The notes under the pieces are model-generated. The model was not told where the DNA came from and searched no databases. It saw only the letters and a program-made list of their open reading frames with translations. The translations under genes and the position numbers were made by a program. Source: Monocercomonoides exilis (Eukaryota > Preaxostyla > Oxymonadida > Polymastigidae). Taken from it: DNA of 64,000 bases. The stretch covers positions 530,001 through 594,000 of the forward strand of contig LSRY02000048.1 in NCBI GenBank assembly GCA_001643675.2. Reading direction: 5' to 3'. This document shows positions 44,301 to 56,572 of the stretch, in pieces (positions within the stretch are counted from its first letter, which is position 1; the number at the start of each line of letters is the position of its first letter).

Positions 44301-45475
44301 TGAAAGGAAAAAATGAGAGGATCCTGAAGTGGAAAAAAAACTTGTCAGAGGAGAAAGATCCTAAAAACAATCTCCTCATCATCAAGCAATAATTAAATGC
44401 AAACTATTAATGTCCATCACAGTGTGCTCTTTTTGAAAAGTTATTTATTCTGAATGTGCCTGAATTATCAATTTGATTCTCAAGATTCTTTTGTTGTTAA
44501 TATATCTCTCTCCACTTTTCCTTCCTATTTTCAAAAAAAAGAAAAATAAGATATTTGTATGATATAAAAATACTATTTTTAATAACACAACTGAACTTTT
44601 TAGAAGAAAATTCCAATATCATCATCATTTCTCCATATCTTTCTAAAATAATAAAACATTGGATTTTTTTTTTCATTTATTTGTTTTTTTAATAATAAAG
44701 TTTCCAATAAAAACAACCGACTTTCAATATTTTAAGATGCAATAGATTATGCAACTATATTTGAGAAATAGCACTTCTTTATACAATTAAAATGCAAGTG
44801 GAATCTTTTTCAAAATAGGAGTGAAGTGAAGAAAATGAAAACAAAAAATTGTCATACAAAAATATCGTTTTTTGTCTAAAAATATTTTTTAAAAGATATT
44901 ATTCAAATTTAGAGATCCAATTTCAATAAACTGAACAAATTTTAATTGTTGAACTTGTAGCAGAAACGATAGCCACTATTTGTTTTATAATTATTCTCAA
45001 AAACAAAAACACATCATTTAACATTTTCTGACAAATTACATTTTTATGTTTATTATAAATAAAATTCTCATTAAACAAAAACAAAACTTGAAGATAAGAA
45101 AATGAAGTTTTCTTATCGAAATAATTCAACAACCCATTTTTGATTATTCTTAATGTGAGTTGTTCAATGATTGATGACTTTGGAATGGAGTTAACAACTG
45201 AAGAGTTATTTTGATTATTCGTTTACACAATTATTTAAGTTTTCAAATGCGAATGCGAAAAAATGTTATCCAGAGTTTTATTAACAACCTTTTTAAATTT
45301 CATTGTTCAACAAGATGTTCTGAAAGATTTGTCGAAAGAATAATTTTAAAAACGTGTGAATTGTTTTTTTATTGTCATGATTAACATTGATTCTTGTGAA
45401 TAAAGAAAGATTATGCAAAAGTTTTCTTTATTTGTATTATCTTTTTCAAATTTGTTTCAATATTTCATAGTGAAC
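44301..45475. other. AT-rich spacer
   Basis: About 1.2 kb of very AT-rich sequence. I see no gene, repeat or RNA structure. Confidence 0.5.
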
Positions 45476-45479
45476 AAAC

Positions 45480-46800
45480 TATCATCTATTATGCTATCCT
45501 TCCCAACCTCAACAGCCCTACCACTTCTCTTTATGCCTTCAACGCCTCTTTTCTCCATCAGACAAGATTTTTATCAAATGAACTTGTAAAATATAATGGA
45601 TCTGAATCTCACAGAGAGAAATAATGTTGATTGCCCTTTGCTGAATTGTATAGCTATCGCTTTTAATTGTGCAAATGGAATGAATATTATAGAGGAAATG
45701 GATCTGCTGGTGGTGCACTCTTTGTTGCATGTTCAAATGCAAACCTTGCGATTTTTTCATGCTCATTCAACAATTGTTCTTGCACAGGTGGCTGGGAAGG
45801 AGGAGCATTGTTCTGCGGAAATTTGTTGAAAATTAATGTCACAAAATCTAATTTCACTAGCTGTTCAGCTGCTTATGGAGGAGCAAATTGTTTTGGTGGA
45901 TCGCTATCAAATTCTGTTTGGACTTTCTCAGATAACAGAGTTGAAAATTGTTCAACAACATACTGGTGTGGAACTGGTAGGTATTTTAACATGGGAAGTA
46001 CACCAAGTGCTCGATTCTTGTTTACTAAATGCAAGTGCATCTCAAATTCCGGTGGTGATGCTGCTGGCTCTCTCACATTTCACTTGCCTCCAAATAACAA
46101 GCCCAACCTGTTTTCAATTGTTGAGTGAAAGTTCATCAATAATAAGTTAACTTCATCATCCACATGGGGTGGTGCCGGAATATACTTTGATGGAACATAC
46201 CCTTGGATGAATGAAATAAGATTCATCACATTCTGCTTCTTCGACAGCAAAACAGCAATTAATTGAAGAGGGAATGATGTGTTCTTTTACGGAAGTGATA
46301 TTACACAATCCCTATTCCAGCAATGTGGTTCAACAACCCAAGCAAAAAGAGTGTATAATAATGGACAAGCTGATAATGCTGTGTACAACGGCTGGCTCTC
46401 TCTCATTGCCCAGAACAAAATCGTTGCAAATTGTGGAACTTATGTCGATACATGTGGCAAAACACAGCAAAGCCCATGTGCCACGGTGGAGTATGCTCTC
46501 GGATGCGTTGCTCCCTTCAGTGATGCCTCCCTCTCTCTTCTCGTCTCCATTTTCACTCCCACAAGCACTCTCACATTTCATGCCTCAAATACAAAAATCA
46601 TTGGTAATGATAAATTTATTCAAAATTCATCAGAATTTCATTCCATTAATTAAGTTTGAATATTTTCCAAATCATAGAAAACTCCTTAAGCTTTCACATC
46701 ACTTTCAACTGAAGAAAATATCTCATTTGTTTTTCGAGAAGTCTATCATCCGATCAGATAAAAATATTTCTTGAAAATATCTTTTCCTATTTTCTTCTTT
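45480..46800 (+). pseudogene. Pectin-lyase-like (beta-helix) surface-protein pseudogene
   Basis: The frame from 45667 to the TAA at 46651-46653 is open except for two TGA codons (46126-46128, 46264-46266). It carries parallel beta-helix/Pmp-like repeats: GNGSAGGALFVACSNANLAI, FNNCSCTGGWEGGALFCGN, NFTSCSAAYGGANCFGGS, and after the first stop WGGAGIYFDGTYPWMNEI. The C-terminal module CGKTQQSPCATVEYALG matches the fragment at 29.7 kb. Upstream (45480-45600) a related segment, NASFLHQTRFLSNE, is in another frame. Cys and Gly spacing fits secreted adhesin-like proteins. Role unknown. Confidence 0.65.
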
Positions 46801-47249
46801 TCAACAAAAACAAAATTATTTAAAAATGAACCGTTTTCAAATATTTAAAATATTTTCAAAAATATTTTATGTTTTATTCAAACGATTGAACCATTTTTCA
46901 CATGAAATGGAGCAGACATTTTTTTCACAACTTCAAAAGTTAAATTCAATGCAGTTGTCATTTAAAATTCAAACGACAACCTGCAAATGCTAGTATTTTG
47001 ATATCGTTTTTGTTTTATATCAATTCGTTTCTGGTTTCAATTACATTTCTTTTTAAAAAAGAAATGAAAACCTTTTTCTCAAATATTTTTTTTCTCAAAT
47101 AATTTATTTATTTCCAAAAAGATATTCTGTGAAAAAAATATAAATCGACAAATGAAATCAATTTTTCCATCAAAAATTTATATCAATTTAAAAATACTAA
47201 TCAATAAGAAACAAAATTTGATATTTTCTTTATTACTAATATATCGATA
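46801..47249. other. AT-rich spacer left of the larger transposon
   Basis: No gene or repeat seen. Confidence 0.45.
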
Positions 47250-47673
47250 GATCATGGCGTTTTGGACATTTCATTTTTTTGCTCGAAACAACATAAAATT
47301 ATATTTTCAGCTTATGAAGCATAGAAAAAACCTCTTTCAATGTTGACCAAAACGCCCAAATAATTTGATTAATTTATGATCAAGAATTTCATATATGTGA
47401 TAATTTTTGAAAGTATTTACATTTAATTTGTGAATATTATTGCTTTATAAATGCAAACATGTCATCAGAAAATAGTTTTATTGTTTTTATAGGTTTATTT
47501 GAGGTTATTATAAAATCTGAAACATTAATTTCTTATTTGAGAAAAAATATTGATATTTGTTTTTGTTTATCGAAACTTTTGTATTGAAAATACAATTAAA
47601 ACAATAATTGTTGAGCTGTTAAACTTTTATTAATTGATAACAATTCCATAATAAATTGAAAAAAATCGCAAAT

Positions 47674-50600
47674 ATGTCATTTTCTAAACAAGAGTCAACT
47701 CTTAATTCACGATGCAACGTTCTGTGGAAAGAAATACAACGCATAGGTGGAAATGACGTTGATTCATTGCTCGTCTATTTGTTTTACAACTACAGAAAAT
47801 CATCTTCAGTAATTAATGATTTACTGAAATCCTTGAATGGTTTCGACATCAAAATTTTTAGATTGATAATAACTTATATTTTTCTCTTGAAATATTAATT
47901 TTTTATTTATATTGGTTTTTTTTGTTATTGCAAAAACTCAGAATATTACGAAATACTTCTTAAAGATCTCTCTGTTGTGTACAAGCACGCACAATTGCAC
48001 ACGCAAACTATGATCCTTCAAGCACTGACGCGTAATGCATCATTATCTGAGCTTCTGGAATATGGATTTGATATCACTGAAGGAAAGTATAATTATGCAA
48101 AACAAACTCTTATAAAAAACCAAGGATTTTTAATACCAGCACAATTGCCTCACACGCCATCATGCAAAAGTGGTTTGCATTAAATTCAATTTAAATTTCA
48201 TTTTTTTTCTATTTTTTTATTTCTTTTTTTAATTTTTTTTTTTTAGGACTTAATGAAAAAGATTGGGAAAAGGGCAACAATTGGATGTTGGCCCATTCCA
48301 CAGAGGCATCAACGTCATTGCAATCAGCCAAGAAAAAACCAAAAAAGGTTCCCGATTACGCACAGTTCATAGAGGAATCTGCATGGGATAATATCATCAT
48401 CACAGAAAAAAATAATTCTCACAATAAACAATCTTCTACATCAGAAAAATCGTGCCAACATAATAAAAAATCAAATTTGGTATCAGAAAAAAAATCTTCT
48501 CCATCTCATGCAGTTAACGATCCTATTAACACTCCACTTCGAGCTGAAAGATGGACAACAAAAATCAAACAAAATAATACACTTCATTCCCGTCGAACTT
48601 CTCCATCACCAATACCATTTCATAAACTACTAAAACAAAAATCTCCCATTTCATCATCATCTTCTCCTTCTCCTTCTCCTTCTCCTTCTCTTTCTCTTTC
48701 TCTATCTCTTTCTCCCACTATTTCTTTGGCTTCCACTTATCCCTCTTCTTCTCCCTCTTCTTCTTCTTCTTCTTCTTCTTCTTCTTCTTCTTCTAATTCA
48801 AATAATTCTTCTTCTTCCTCCTCTTCCTCCTCATCTTCTTCTTCTCCATTAAATTCTTCTTCTTCTTCTTCCAATCTAATTTCTTCTGATGATTCTGACA
48901 TTGATTTATCTGCTTGTACACCTGTCAATGATACCACCTCCCTTCCTTCTCCTTATCCTTCTCCTCTTTCTAATTCTTCTCAATCTTCATCTTCTTCCTC
49001 TTCCTCTTCTTCCTTTTCGATCAATGTGAAAAGAAAAGATACAATCAATACTTCTCCAGAAGACAAAGCAACTTCATCTTTTCACAACGAAAATATGTGG
49101 GTTAGCGGCCAACTTATGGAATATGTCACCTCACCCACTCTTATTCCTCCTCATGCGTTCCAAAATCTAGTCTCATCTGTCACAAAAGAGAGCAACATTT
49201 CAACACAACAACAAAAGTCACAGTTTATTACAAGAGATAATTCAACAAATTTTGATCCGTTTATTTCTTCTTCATCCAAATCAACGGCTAATGTTTTTAA
49301 ATTCACACCAAATACTCCATTAAAAACAGTAAAAGGGTTGGCAAATCTTGGAAACACATGTTACTTGGCATCTCTTCTGCAATGCTGGTCCTCGATCTGC
49401 AGTTCAAAACCAACGATCTTCACAAAATCACATTCAAATAAGACATTATCTTCTCGAATGATGAGTATATGCAATCAAATCCTCAAAGATGGAACAAAAG
49501 TGCATTCATGGATCCCATCAGTTGTTAGCAAATGGGAAGACTTTTGCGGATATGGAAGCAAACAGCAGCAGAATGTTTCAGAAGCTTTCGAAAATCTTCA
49601 TCAATTGTTTGAAAAAGACGGATTATTAAAACAAGATAGTTTCAATCCAGTTATTATTTCACATATGAAATGCGTGAAATGTCAAAAACTCACATCACAT
49701 ATCGACAACATCAACAATAGCATAATCATCAATTCTTCATCTACTCACAATGGTTTATCTTCTTTGTTTTCAACTGAAATACTAGATGGGAAAAATAGTG
49801 TATATTGTGAAGAGTGCAAAGAAAAATGCTGCACTGCCAGGTGGGAGGAAATGATTTCGTTTCCGGAGGTACTGGCCCTCTCCCATGAATGTACCAATCC
49901 TGCTGGTTCTCATCCTTCTCGAACACTTCTTATCGAGACTGATATGTCGAATAAACGTTCATTTTGCAAAGGATTTGCAAATGAAAATATAACTTCATTT
50001 CACAACCAAAATAAAGAAACAACATTCTATCACTTAATTGGACAAATCCTTCATAAACAGTTTGATAATAGCAACGGTCATTACATTGCCGTTGTGGTAA
50101 GAAAGAAAGGAATTAGAAAGATGTGGATCACCTGTAACGATGATGATATTAAACAATTTGATAGTGACAATTGGACTAAGACTTGGAAAGAACTTTACGC
50201 ACAGGGTTACACTCCTTCACTTTCATTCTACGTAAAAGAAAACTCACTATCTACGCATCCAACTATTCAATTTGGTGGTTCCTCTATTTCTTCCTCCTCT
50301 TCTCAATCTTTAAATATCAACAACACAAACACAGACACAACTCCACCATCATCGTTCATCACACCACCGCATAGTTCAACTTCCATTCCTCAATTAACTT
50401 CTTCAATCACATCTTCATGTGGATTGGAAGCATTAAAAGAAAAAAGAAAGAAAATGGGCATTTTTTCTCCCAACGAAAAGAGATTAATCTTCAAGCCCAA
50501 GACGAAATTATGGAAAGAGTTTTCTGAAGAAACGAACATCAAAGTTTCTTTGTCTCACTTTTACAAACTCACTTCAAACTTCTCCAAAGCAAAAAGGCGC

Positions 50601-51719
50601 ACAGATCTCTGTGGGATGTGCGAGAAACTCAACTATCTGGAAAACAAATTAAAGTCATCTCAAAACAAAAATGGACTGTCTGAAGCAGAGTTTCATTCAC
50701 TTAAATTACTTCGTCAACATCGTCTTGTTGCAGAAATGCAACGAAAACATTATCAATCGACTGTCGACAATCTGAAAGAGGGAGAAGCAGTCTTCGTCTT
50801 CGACTTCAAAGAGAAATGGAAACTCCCCATCAGAAAAAATCAACTTCAACAAGAATTCTTTAATTACCAACAAGTTTCTCAATTCACAATCATCTCTCTT
50901 CAAAAAATTAATAATCAACAAATAAAAAGAACTTTCAACTTCTTCTCCGACTGCCTCTCAAATGATCACAGATTTGTTATTGAGTGTCTGGAATCTGTGA
51001 TCAAAAGACACTTCTTCTCAGACACTCACACTTTTAAGTTCTTCTGCGATTCGGGTCCACACAACCGAAATCGCTTCCTTCTTCACTTCATCCTCTCAAA
51101 ACAATCCAAACTCCTCAAAAAGAAAAATTCACAACTCAACTTCTTCGCTGAGCACCACGGAAAGAATATCTGTGATAGTGAATTTGGTGCGTTAGTGAAT
51201 GCAATCGATAACAATCTTTCGACTGAGCACATCACTACACTTCATGATTTGATCAACTTCTTCGAAAACAATATGAATGTTTCAACATCTGTTTCATCAT
51301 CTTCGCAATTGAATATTTTTGAATCATCCTCATCAAACAACTCCCCATCGTCAACATCTATCAAGGAGTGTGTGCATGAGAGGTACTTTGAAGAGTATGT
51401 ACCATCTCAGCAAATTTCATGGCCGTCATTGTCAGTCCCTCACATGAAGGACTATTTATATTTTGAGCGCAAGGGCTCATTTGTCTGCGCATCTGCTGTT
51501 GGATATCTTCCTCAACGCTCTCTGGTTGCCCTCGAATCTTCGACAATGAAAGAAAAAGTGCAACGTTCAAGAAAGTCATTTCACTCTGATATCACATCAT
51601 CTAACTCTTCTCTTCTTTCTCAATCTTCTCAAGATCTTCTTTCAAGAAGATTTGAGCTTCTTCTTGACTCTTCATCTTTAAATGAATCTCAAAATTGTAT
51701 TAATGGTGTCCCTTATTAA
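47674..51719 (+). CDS. C19 ubiquitin-protease / DDE-transposase-like fusion protein
   Basis: Exons 47674-47839, 47942-48172 and 48247-51719 join in frame to 1289 residues ending in TAA; donors are GTTTC and GTTTG. Module 1 (about 1-130) has a transposon-style N-terminus (TMILQALTRNASLSELLEYG). Module 2 is Ser-rich. Module 3 (about 495-800) is a C19 fold: GLANLGNTCYLASLLQCW with Cys504, finger CVKCQKL and CEECKEKC, His744 in NGHYIAVVV, then CNDDD. Module 4 (about 850-1150) has LSHFYKL and CGMCEKL, then three spaced acidic sites, Asp985 (VFVFDFKEKW), Asp1067 (FCDSGPHNRNRF) and Asp1109 (EHHGKNICDSEFG). These match the DF.E, SDG..QYKN and HGKG.CDG motifs of a DDE-like protein family common in animal genomes (recalled). 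Probably the mobilising enzyme of the element. Confidence 0.78.
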
Positions 51720-51727
51720 GAAACTAG

Positions 51728-51857
51728 TTGTTGTGCATGCTTAGCTGGCACTCTATCGGAAGGGTGCTGGACATGACTGTTCGTATTAGATATTGCAGCC
51801 TTCGGGCTGCTTTATCCGGACCTGGATACGACGAACAGCCTCCCAGGTGCACAACAG
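51728..51857 (+). ncRNA. Structured RNA candidate just after the fusion-gene stop
   Basis: A GC-richer island 10 nt after the TAA folds by eye into nested stems. The outer stem is 8 bp, 51730-51737 with 51848-51855 (GTTGTGCA/TGCACAAC). A hairpin lies at 51748-51767 (GCACTC/GGGTGC). A second 8-bp stem joins 51777-51784 and 51831-51838 (CTGTTCGT/ACGAACAG) and encloses hairpin 51795-51810 (GCAGCC-TTCG-GGCTGC, a cUUCGg tetraloop) and hairpin 51813-51828 (TATCC/GGATA). The UUCG loop suggests the plus strand is the RNA. I match it to no known class: not tRNA, hammerhead, HDV-like or TPP by motif. Confidence 0.55.
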
Positions 51858-52789
51858 TTAGAATCCGATTGTTTTCTGAATGTTTCTGTCCAGATAATGT
51901 CCCTATTTTCATTTTATTATTGTCCCGAATGTGAATTATGTTTATGAATAAATAGAGATTCATTTTTTGATGGGTGTTGTGAAGAGTTTCAATGATTTTT
52001 GAATTTGATCTTAGGAAAGGAGAATAGCTGAGAGTGTGAAGTGATGTTTCATCACTGTGTCTGCCTTTTTTCTCTGTTGAATTTGATCTTTCTGAGTTTG
52101 GACAAGAGAAATATCAGAAAGTGCTGAGTGGGTTGAAAACAAAGGATTAACAGTCAAGTTTGTTTTTGAACCAAAAGTATTTGTATTCTTTTGTGTTTTG
52201 AATTGACTATGATGCCATGCATTTGTTGATATAGTAATGCTTTTTATTGAATCTTTTATTGTTCATATGAATTGATATTGAATTGACTGTCGGGAAATGT
52301 TTTAATGATGATATAGTAAAAATAATTTTTTTTGAAAGTGATGCAACAAGAAAAGAAACATATTTGTTGTTTTCTATTTTTAAGATGATTAATACAATGA
52401 AGTGCTAATGTTATTTATGTGTTATTTTGTTTTATGATTGTTATCGAATTAGCAATGTATTTATTTTTCTGTTTTTATTATCACTGAATATTCATCAACT
52501 GTTGTTGTAACTCAACAATGAAGATATTGATATCAAAACAATTATATATTGAATGGAAGAATAATAATAAGCATTTTCATTCAAAAACAAAACATTTTTT
52601 AAGAGACAAAAATTTCAATGATATTTTTCTGATATAAGGTGTTTATTCAATGAAATATGAAAAAACTACTTTTCACCTTATGTGAATCTAACATAATTTA
52701 ATAACGATTTTCTGATGACTTGCAAGCATTAATAAAGCAATATTATTCACAAATAAAATGAATAATATTCAAACAAATATCACATTTCC

Positions 52790-53096
52790 AAAATTAATGA
52801 TCATAATAAAACCAAATTATTTGTGCATTTTGGTCAACATTGAAAGTCACTTTTTCCGTGCTTTATAAGCTGAAAATATCATTTTATGCTGTTTTGAGCA
52901 AAAAAATAAAATGACCAAAACGCACATGATCTTATTAATATATTTTAAAACATTCGAAATTCTTGATCATAAATTAACCAAATTATTTGTGCGTTTTGGG
53001 CAAAAGTGGAGGAGGACTTTTCAACACCAGATAGTTGTTAAATATCATTTTATGCTGTTTTGAGCAAAAAAATGAAATGCCCACAACGCCATGATC
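52790..53096. repeat. Tandemly duplicated right terminal repeat
   Basis: Two copies of the roughly 145-bp terminal unit, sharing AAATTATTTGTGCxTTTTGG and ATTTTATGCTGTTTTGAGCA, lie head to tail. Each copy has imperfectly complementary ends (GATCAT and GCGTTTTGG inverted), so each unit alone resembles a small foldback element. Confidence 0.8.
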
Positions 53097-53299
53097 ATGT
53101 CAATTAATAAAAATTTTTTTTTTGAAAAATAAAAAAAGATTATCAATTTTATAGATATTGCATTCAATTGATGAATATTTGATTTGACCGTTATTAAAAT
53201 ATATTGTAAACTTGCAAAATATATAAGAAGTGTGCTTTTTTTCGTATATTCTCTCCAATTTTTTTATCATAAGAACAAATCATAAACATATTATCTCAA

Positions 53300-56268
53300 T
53301 TTCAAATTTTATTTGTTTTATATGAAAACAGTTCAGCATTTATCTTTTTTTGAAAAAAGGTGTGCATTATTTCTATGAGTTTAATGGAACACATTTCTGA
53401 AAAAACTGCTTTTTCTTTTAGTGTTGTTTGTTGGTCGAATGGCATTTCACTCTCTTTGATTATCATCATCAACAACAACAGCCAACCCCAAATTTTCAAC
53501 AAGGGAGTCACCTTAAATACTTCTGTAAATGCTTCTCCATCCAGTCATCATTCATCAGGCTCGAAGGAGTTGGCTGATTCAAAAATTCACTGAACCGAAA
53601 ACAATGGCAAGTTTCACGGTTTATGTGAAACACAAAACATCCACAAGATCATCAAGAAGTTTCTCGAGATCACATACGAAAAAGAGAAGATTATACAAGC
53701 GTGATCATGCAAATACAAGTGAAGCTCGCCAGAACACCAAAATCTACTGGATCTGATAGAATTCAAAGAGCGGTGAAATAATATTGTTCTTCATCTGTTT
53801 CATTGTCTTTTTCCTCCTCCTCCTCTTATTCTTTTTCGTTATCGTTTTTGTCATCTTTGATATTTTTCTCTTCATCAAAGTGGGATTAGATGTGCAAGCC
53901 GCTTCCGCTGTTGGAAAAGGACATGTATTACAAACACAGCTCCATTGCAACTTTCTTTTTACAATTTTTTTTTATTCCAACATTTTTTAAGGAAGCATAC
54001 TCAAAAACCGCAGTGGCTATAGGCATATCTGCGTACGACAGGAGGCTCAATCCAAAGAGAAAAGCGTCAAAGGAAATTTTACTGGAAGGGCAGCTGCTGG
54101 AGATTGTGTGCTTCTTGCAAAGCGAAATAAAGCGCGTTGATTTTTTTTCAGTTGGTAAAGTGGAAAGCAGAATTCGAAAGACAAACTGCATATTTTGCAC
54201 TCAAATCAAGTTTGTGTTCATACGCGATTTCTGATTCGGTCGACAATTTCTACGATCACGAAAGAGTGTTCACGAGCCCATATGACGAAATGACTGCGAT
54301 ACAACGTGCTGTTTCAAATGAGCCTTGCCTGACTGACACGGAACCCTCTGTCATTTCTTCAGTGCCCCGAAAAAGAATTAGAATAAGTTGTAGATTCGAA
54401 AAGAGAAGCGTTGAGACAACAATCCGCAAGCTCATTGCAGAATCAACTCAATCTGCAAGACGTTGAGTTGACTGTGCCGTTTGCATGGCATGAAAGCCCT
54501 GAGCCGCTCGATGAGTTACTCGCTCAAACATCGAAAGAAAATGCAACAGCATAAAATGCGTTGCCTTTTGCATCATTATTATCAACAGCATCTACTATTT
54601 TCTCAAAGTCCGGTTCTGCCTACTCCTCCTGCTTCTATTCCTCCTCACTGTAGCAGCAACTTGTCTCCTCTCTCTGTCTTCTTAATGATGTTGATCACGC
54701 TTCTCTTCTTCTCTTCAAAGCAACACTAGCTGGAAGCCTGGGGTGCACTCAAAAAGTGTCTGCCACACGCGCTGAAAAAAGACGAGCAATGTTCGACTGC
54801 TCTTGTCTTAAGCGAATATCCTTTATCTTCTTTTTGTTCATTCGTCTGGGCAGTTTTTATAGAAGTTAAAGATATGGCCGGACCTTCTGAGATATGCGTG
54901 AAGCTCTGAGTTCTCACTGAGATGTGTGTGAAACAGCTTGAGCGCATCCAGTTCACCAACAACGAGCACGAATTTGAAGGCTGGCTAAACGTTGTGACTG
55001 TTAGGTGTTATTCGTCATCTTCTTCTTCCTCTTCTTCTGCATCTTTTTCCTGCAACATCTTGCATAATCAAAGGCGGTTGTGTGAGGATCGCACATTTCC
55101 CTTGAGTAATCTTCTGAGTTTCTTCCTCATGCTGTTCAAGTTATTCTGACTACTGCTGCTGGATCTTATTAAAATAGGCGAAATGAGAATAATTCAGTTA
55201 ACGACAGCTGCTGTGGTTCTGTGCGAAACGGCAATGTGAGAGATATTACAAACGTGTGAAATGATCTGGTCGTTGTAAGGCCATTCAGAAGGACGGAAAA
55301 GAATGGAAGAAAACAATCTGTTAATCACAAAGGATTCACAATTGGAGATGAGGCACGATTGTTGATGTGGGTTGGAGGTTAAGGAGAAGAATGAAATGGA
55401 AAAAGATGCGAAAAATGTGAAGAGTGAGAAAGAGACTTCAGAAGGAGGAATGGATGAAGTCAATAGCAGAATGAATACAGAAAAAGAGGAGGCTGAAGTT
55501 AACGTTGTTGATGGATATGATTTTGACATAGGAATGGAGAATAACGAGATTGAGAATGAGAGAGAAGGAGAGATGAATGTTGAAAGTGGAAAAGTTGAAA
55601 AGAAAGGAAAAGAAGTGAAAGAAAGATACGAAAATTTTTTTCGTCAAAAGGATAGATGAAATGAATAAAAGAAGAAGAGGAAGAAGAAGAAGAAGAAAGC
55701 ACAAACCCACTGTAATAAGGCACAAAGATCTGATGCAGATTCTCAGCGCGTTGATTAAAAATCACCTGGATGTGACAACTCAGTCGCTGAACAATAAGAA
55801 AAAGCCATATTTTTCAGCTTTTTTGTGCAATTTCAGCAAGAATTAATAAACAAAGCACATCTCAAGTGAAAGAAGGTTGTTCTTCTGGTTTGGTGAAGCT
55901 GTTGGATGAAAATTTATCCAAAATTGTGAACGCAGTCACGGAATAAAAAGAAGAGTGGGAAAAGGAAGTTGGAAATGGTAATGAAAATTAGATGAGGGAC
56001 GTCAAAGGCGTGGGAGAGAATGGAAGTTGAGTGATGTGCAGTGCAAGAAGCGCTGATTTTATAATTGTTTATGTTTTTGATGGGAAATAATTTGGTTCGA
56101 CCTTCTCTTTTTCTATGCGACAATATTAGAGTTCCTCATCATCATCATCATCTTCTTCTTCTTCTTCCTCTTCCTCTTCTTCTTCCTCTTCTTCTTCCTC
56201 TTCTTCTTCCTCTTCTTCTTCTTCTTCTTTATCTTCTTCTTCTTTATCTTCTTTATCTTCTTCTTTAT

Positions 56269-56299
<31 letters not shown>

Positions 56300-56520
56300 T
56301 TCTTATTCTTATTTATATTCTCCCCCAACCCCACTGACGATACGCCATCAACTCCACCTCCCAGTGTCTGGCGTGCTTTGAACATTTCAACAGTTGCCAC
56401 TTCTCCTCTGGACACGCCCCGTCGCATAACGCTGGCTGAATTGTGTTATCACTTTGGCTTCTGCTGCTCTGCTCCGTAGGATGCAGAAGATGCAAAGGAT
56501 ACTTTAAGAGAAATGAAGAT
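53300..56520. other. Coding-like relic region, unrecognised
   Basis: Broken plus-strand segments: KNMASFTVYVKHKTSTRSSR near 53,600, 54137-54466 (a charged helical segment with FTSPYDEMTAIQRAVSNEPC), 54922-55149, and 55372-55659 (acidic, Glu/Lys). A TTC microsatellite spans 56,138-56,310. No continuous gene can be joined. Probably decayed host genes. Confidence 0.35.
56138..56318. repeat. (TTC)n/(TCATCA) microsatellite
   Basis: About 180 bp of TTC-based repeat in the relic region. It gives spurious Leu-rich and Lys-rich open frames. Confidence 0.9.
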
Positions 56521-56572
56521 CTCATCTAAACATCTGCCACTTGAGAAGAAATTGTAAACTTCTTCTGATTCT

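Larger units (their letters stand above)
47250..53096 (+). mobile_element. GATCATGGC-type DNA transposon encoding a protease-transposase fusion (5.8 kb)
   Basis: The left terminal repeat (47250 to about 47400) begins GATCATGGCGTTTTGGACAT. Its inverted partner ends at 53096 and reads inward GATCATGGCGTTGTGGGCAT. Similarity continues for about 160 bp, through CAAATAATTTGGTTAATTTA and ATGATCAAGAATTTC. On the right side the unit is duplicated in tandem (about 52,790-52,935 and 52,960-53,096). The gene sits between, on the plus strand. No target-site duplication is evident. Confidence 0.75.

Noticed and set aside
22818-46266. TGA reassigned to an amino acid (three in-frame TGAs in otherwise open frames)
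   Set aside because: VPS18 and the serine protease end in TGA at the expected C-termini, so TGA is a stop; the interrupted frames are decaying copies.
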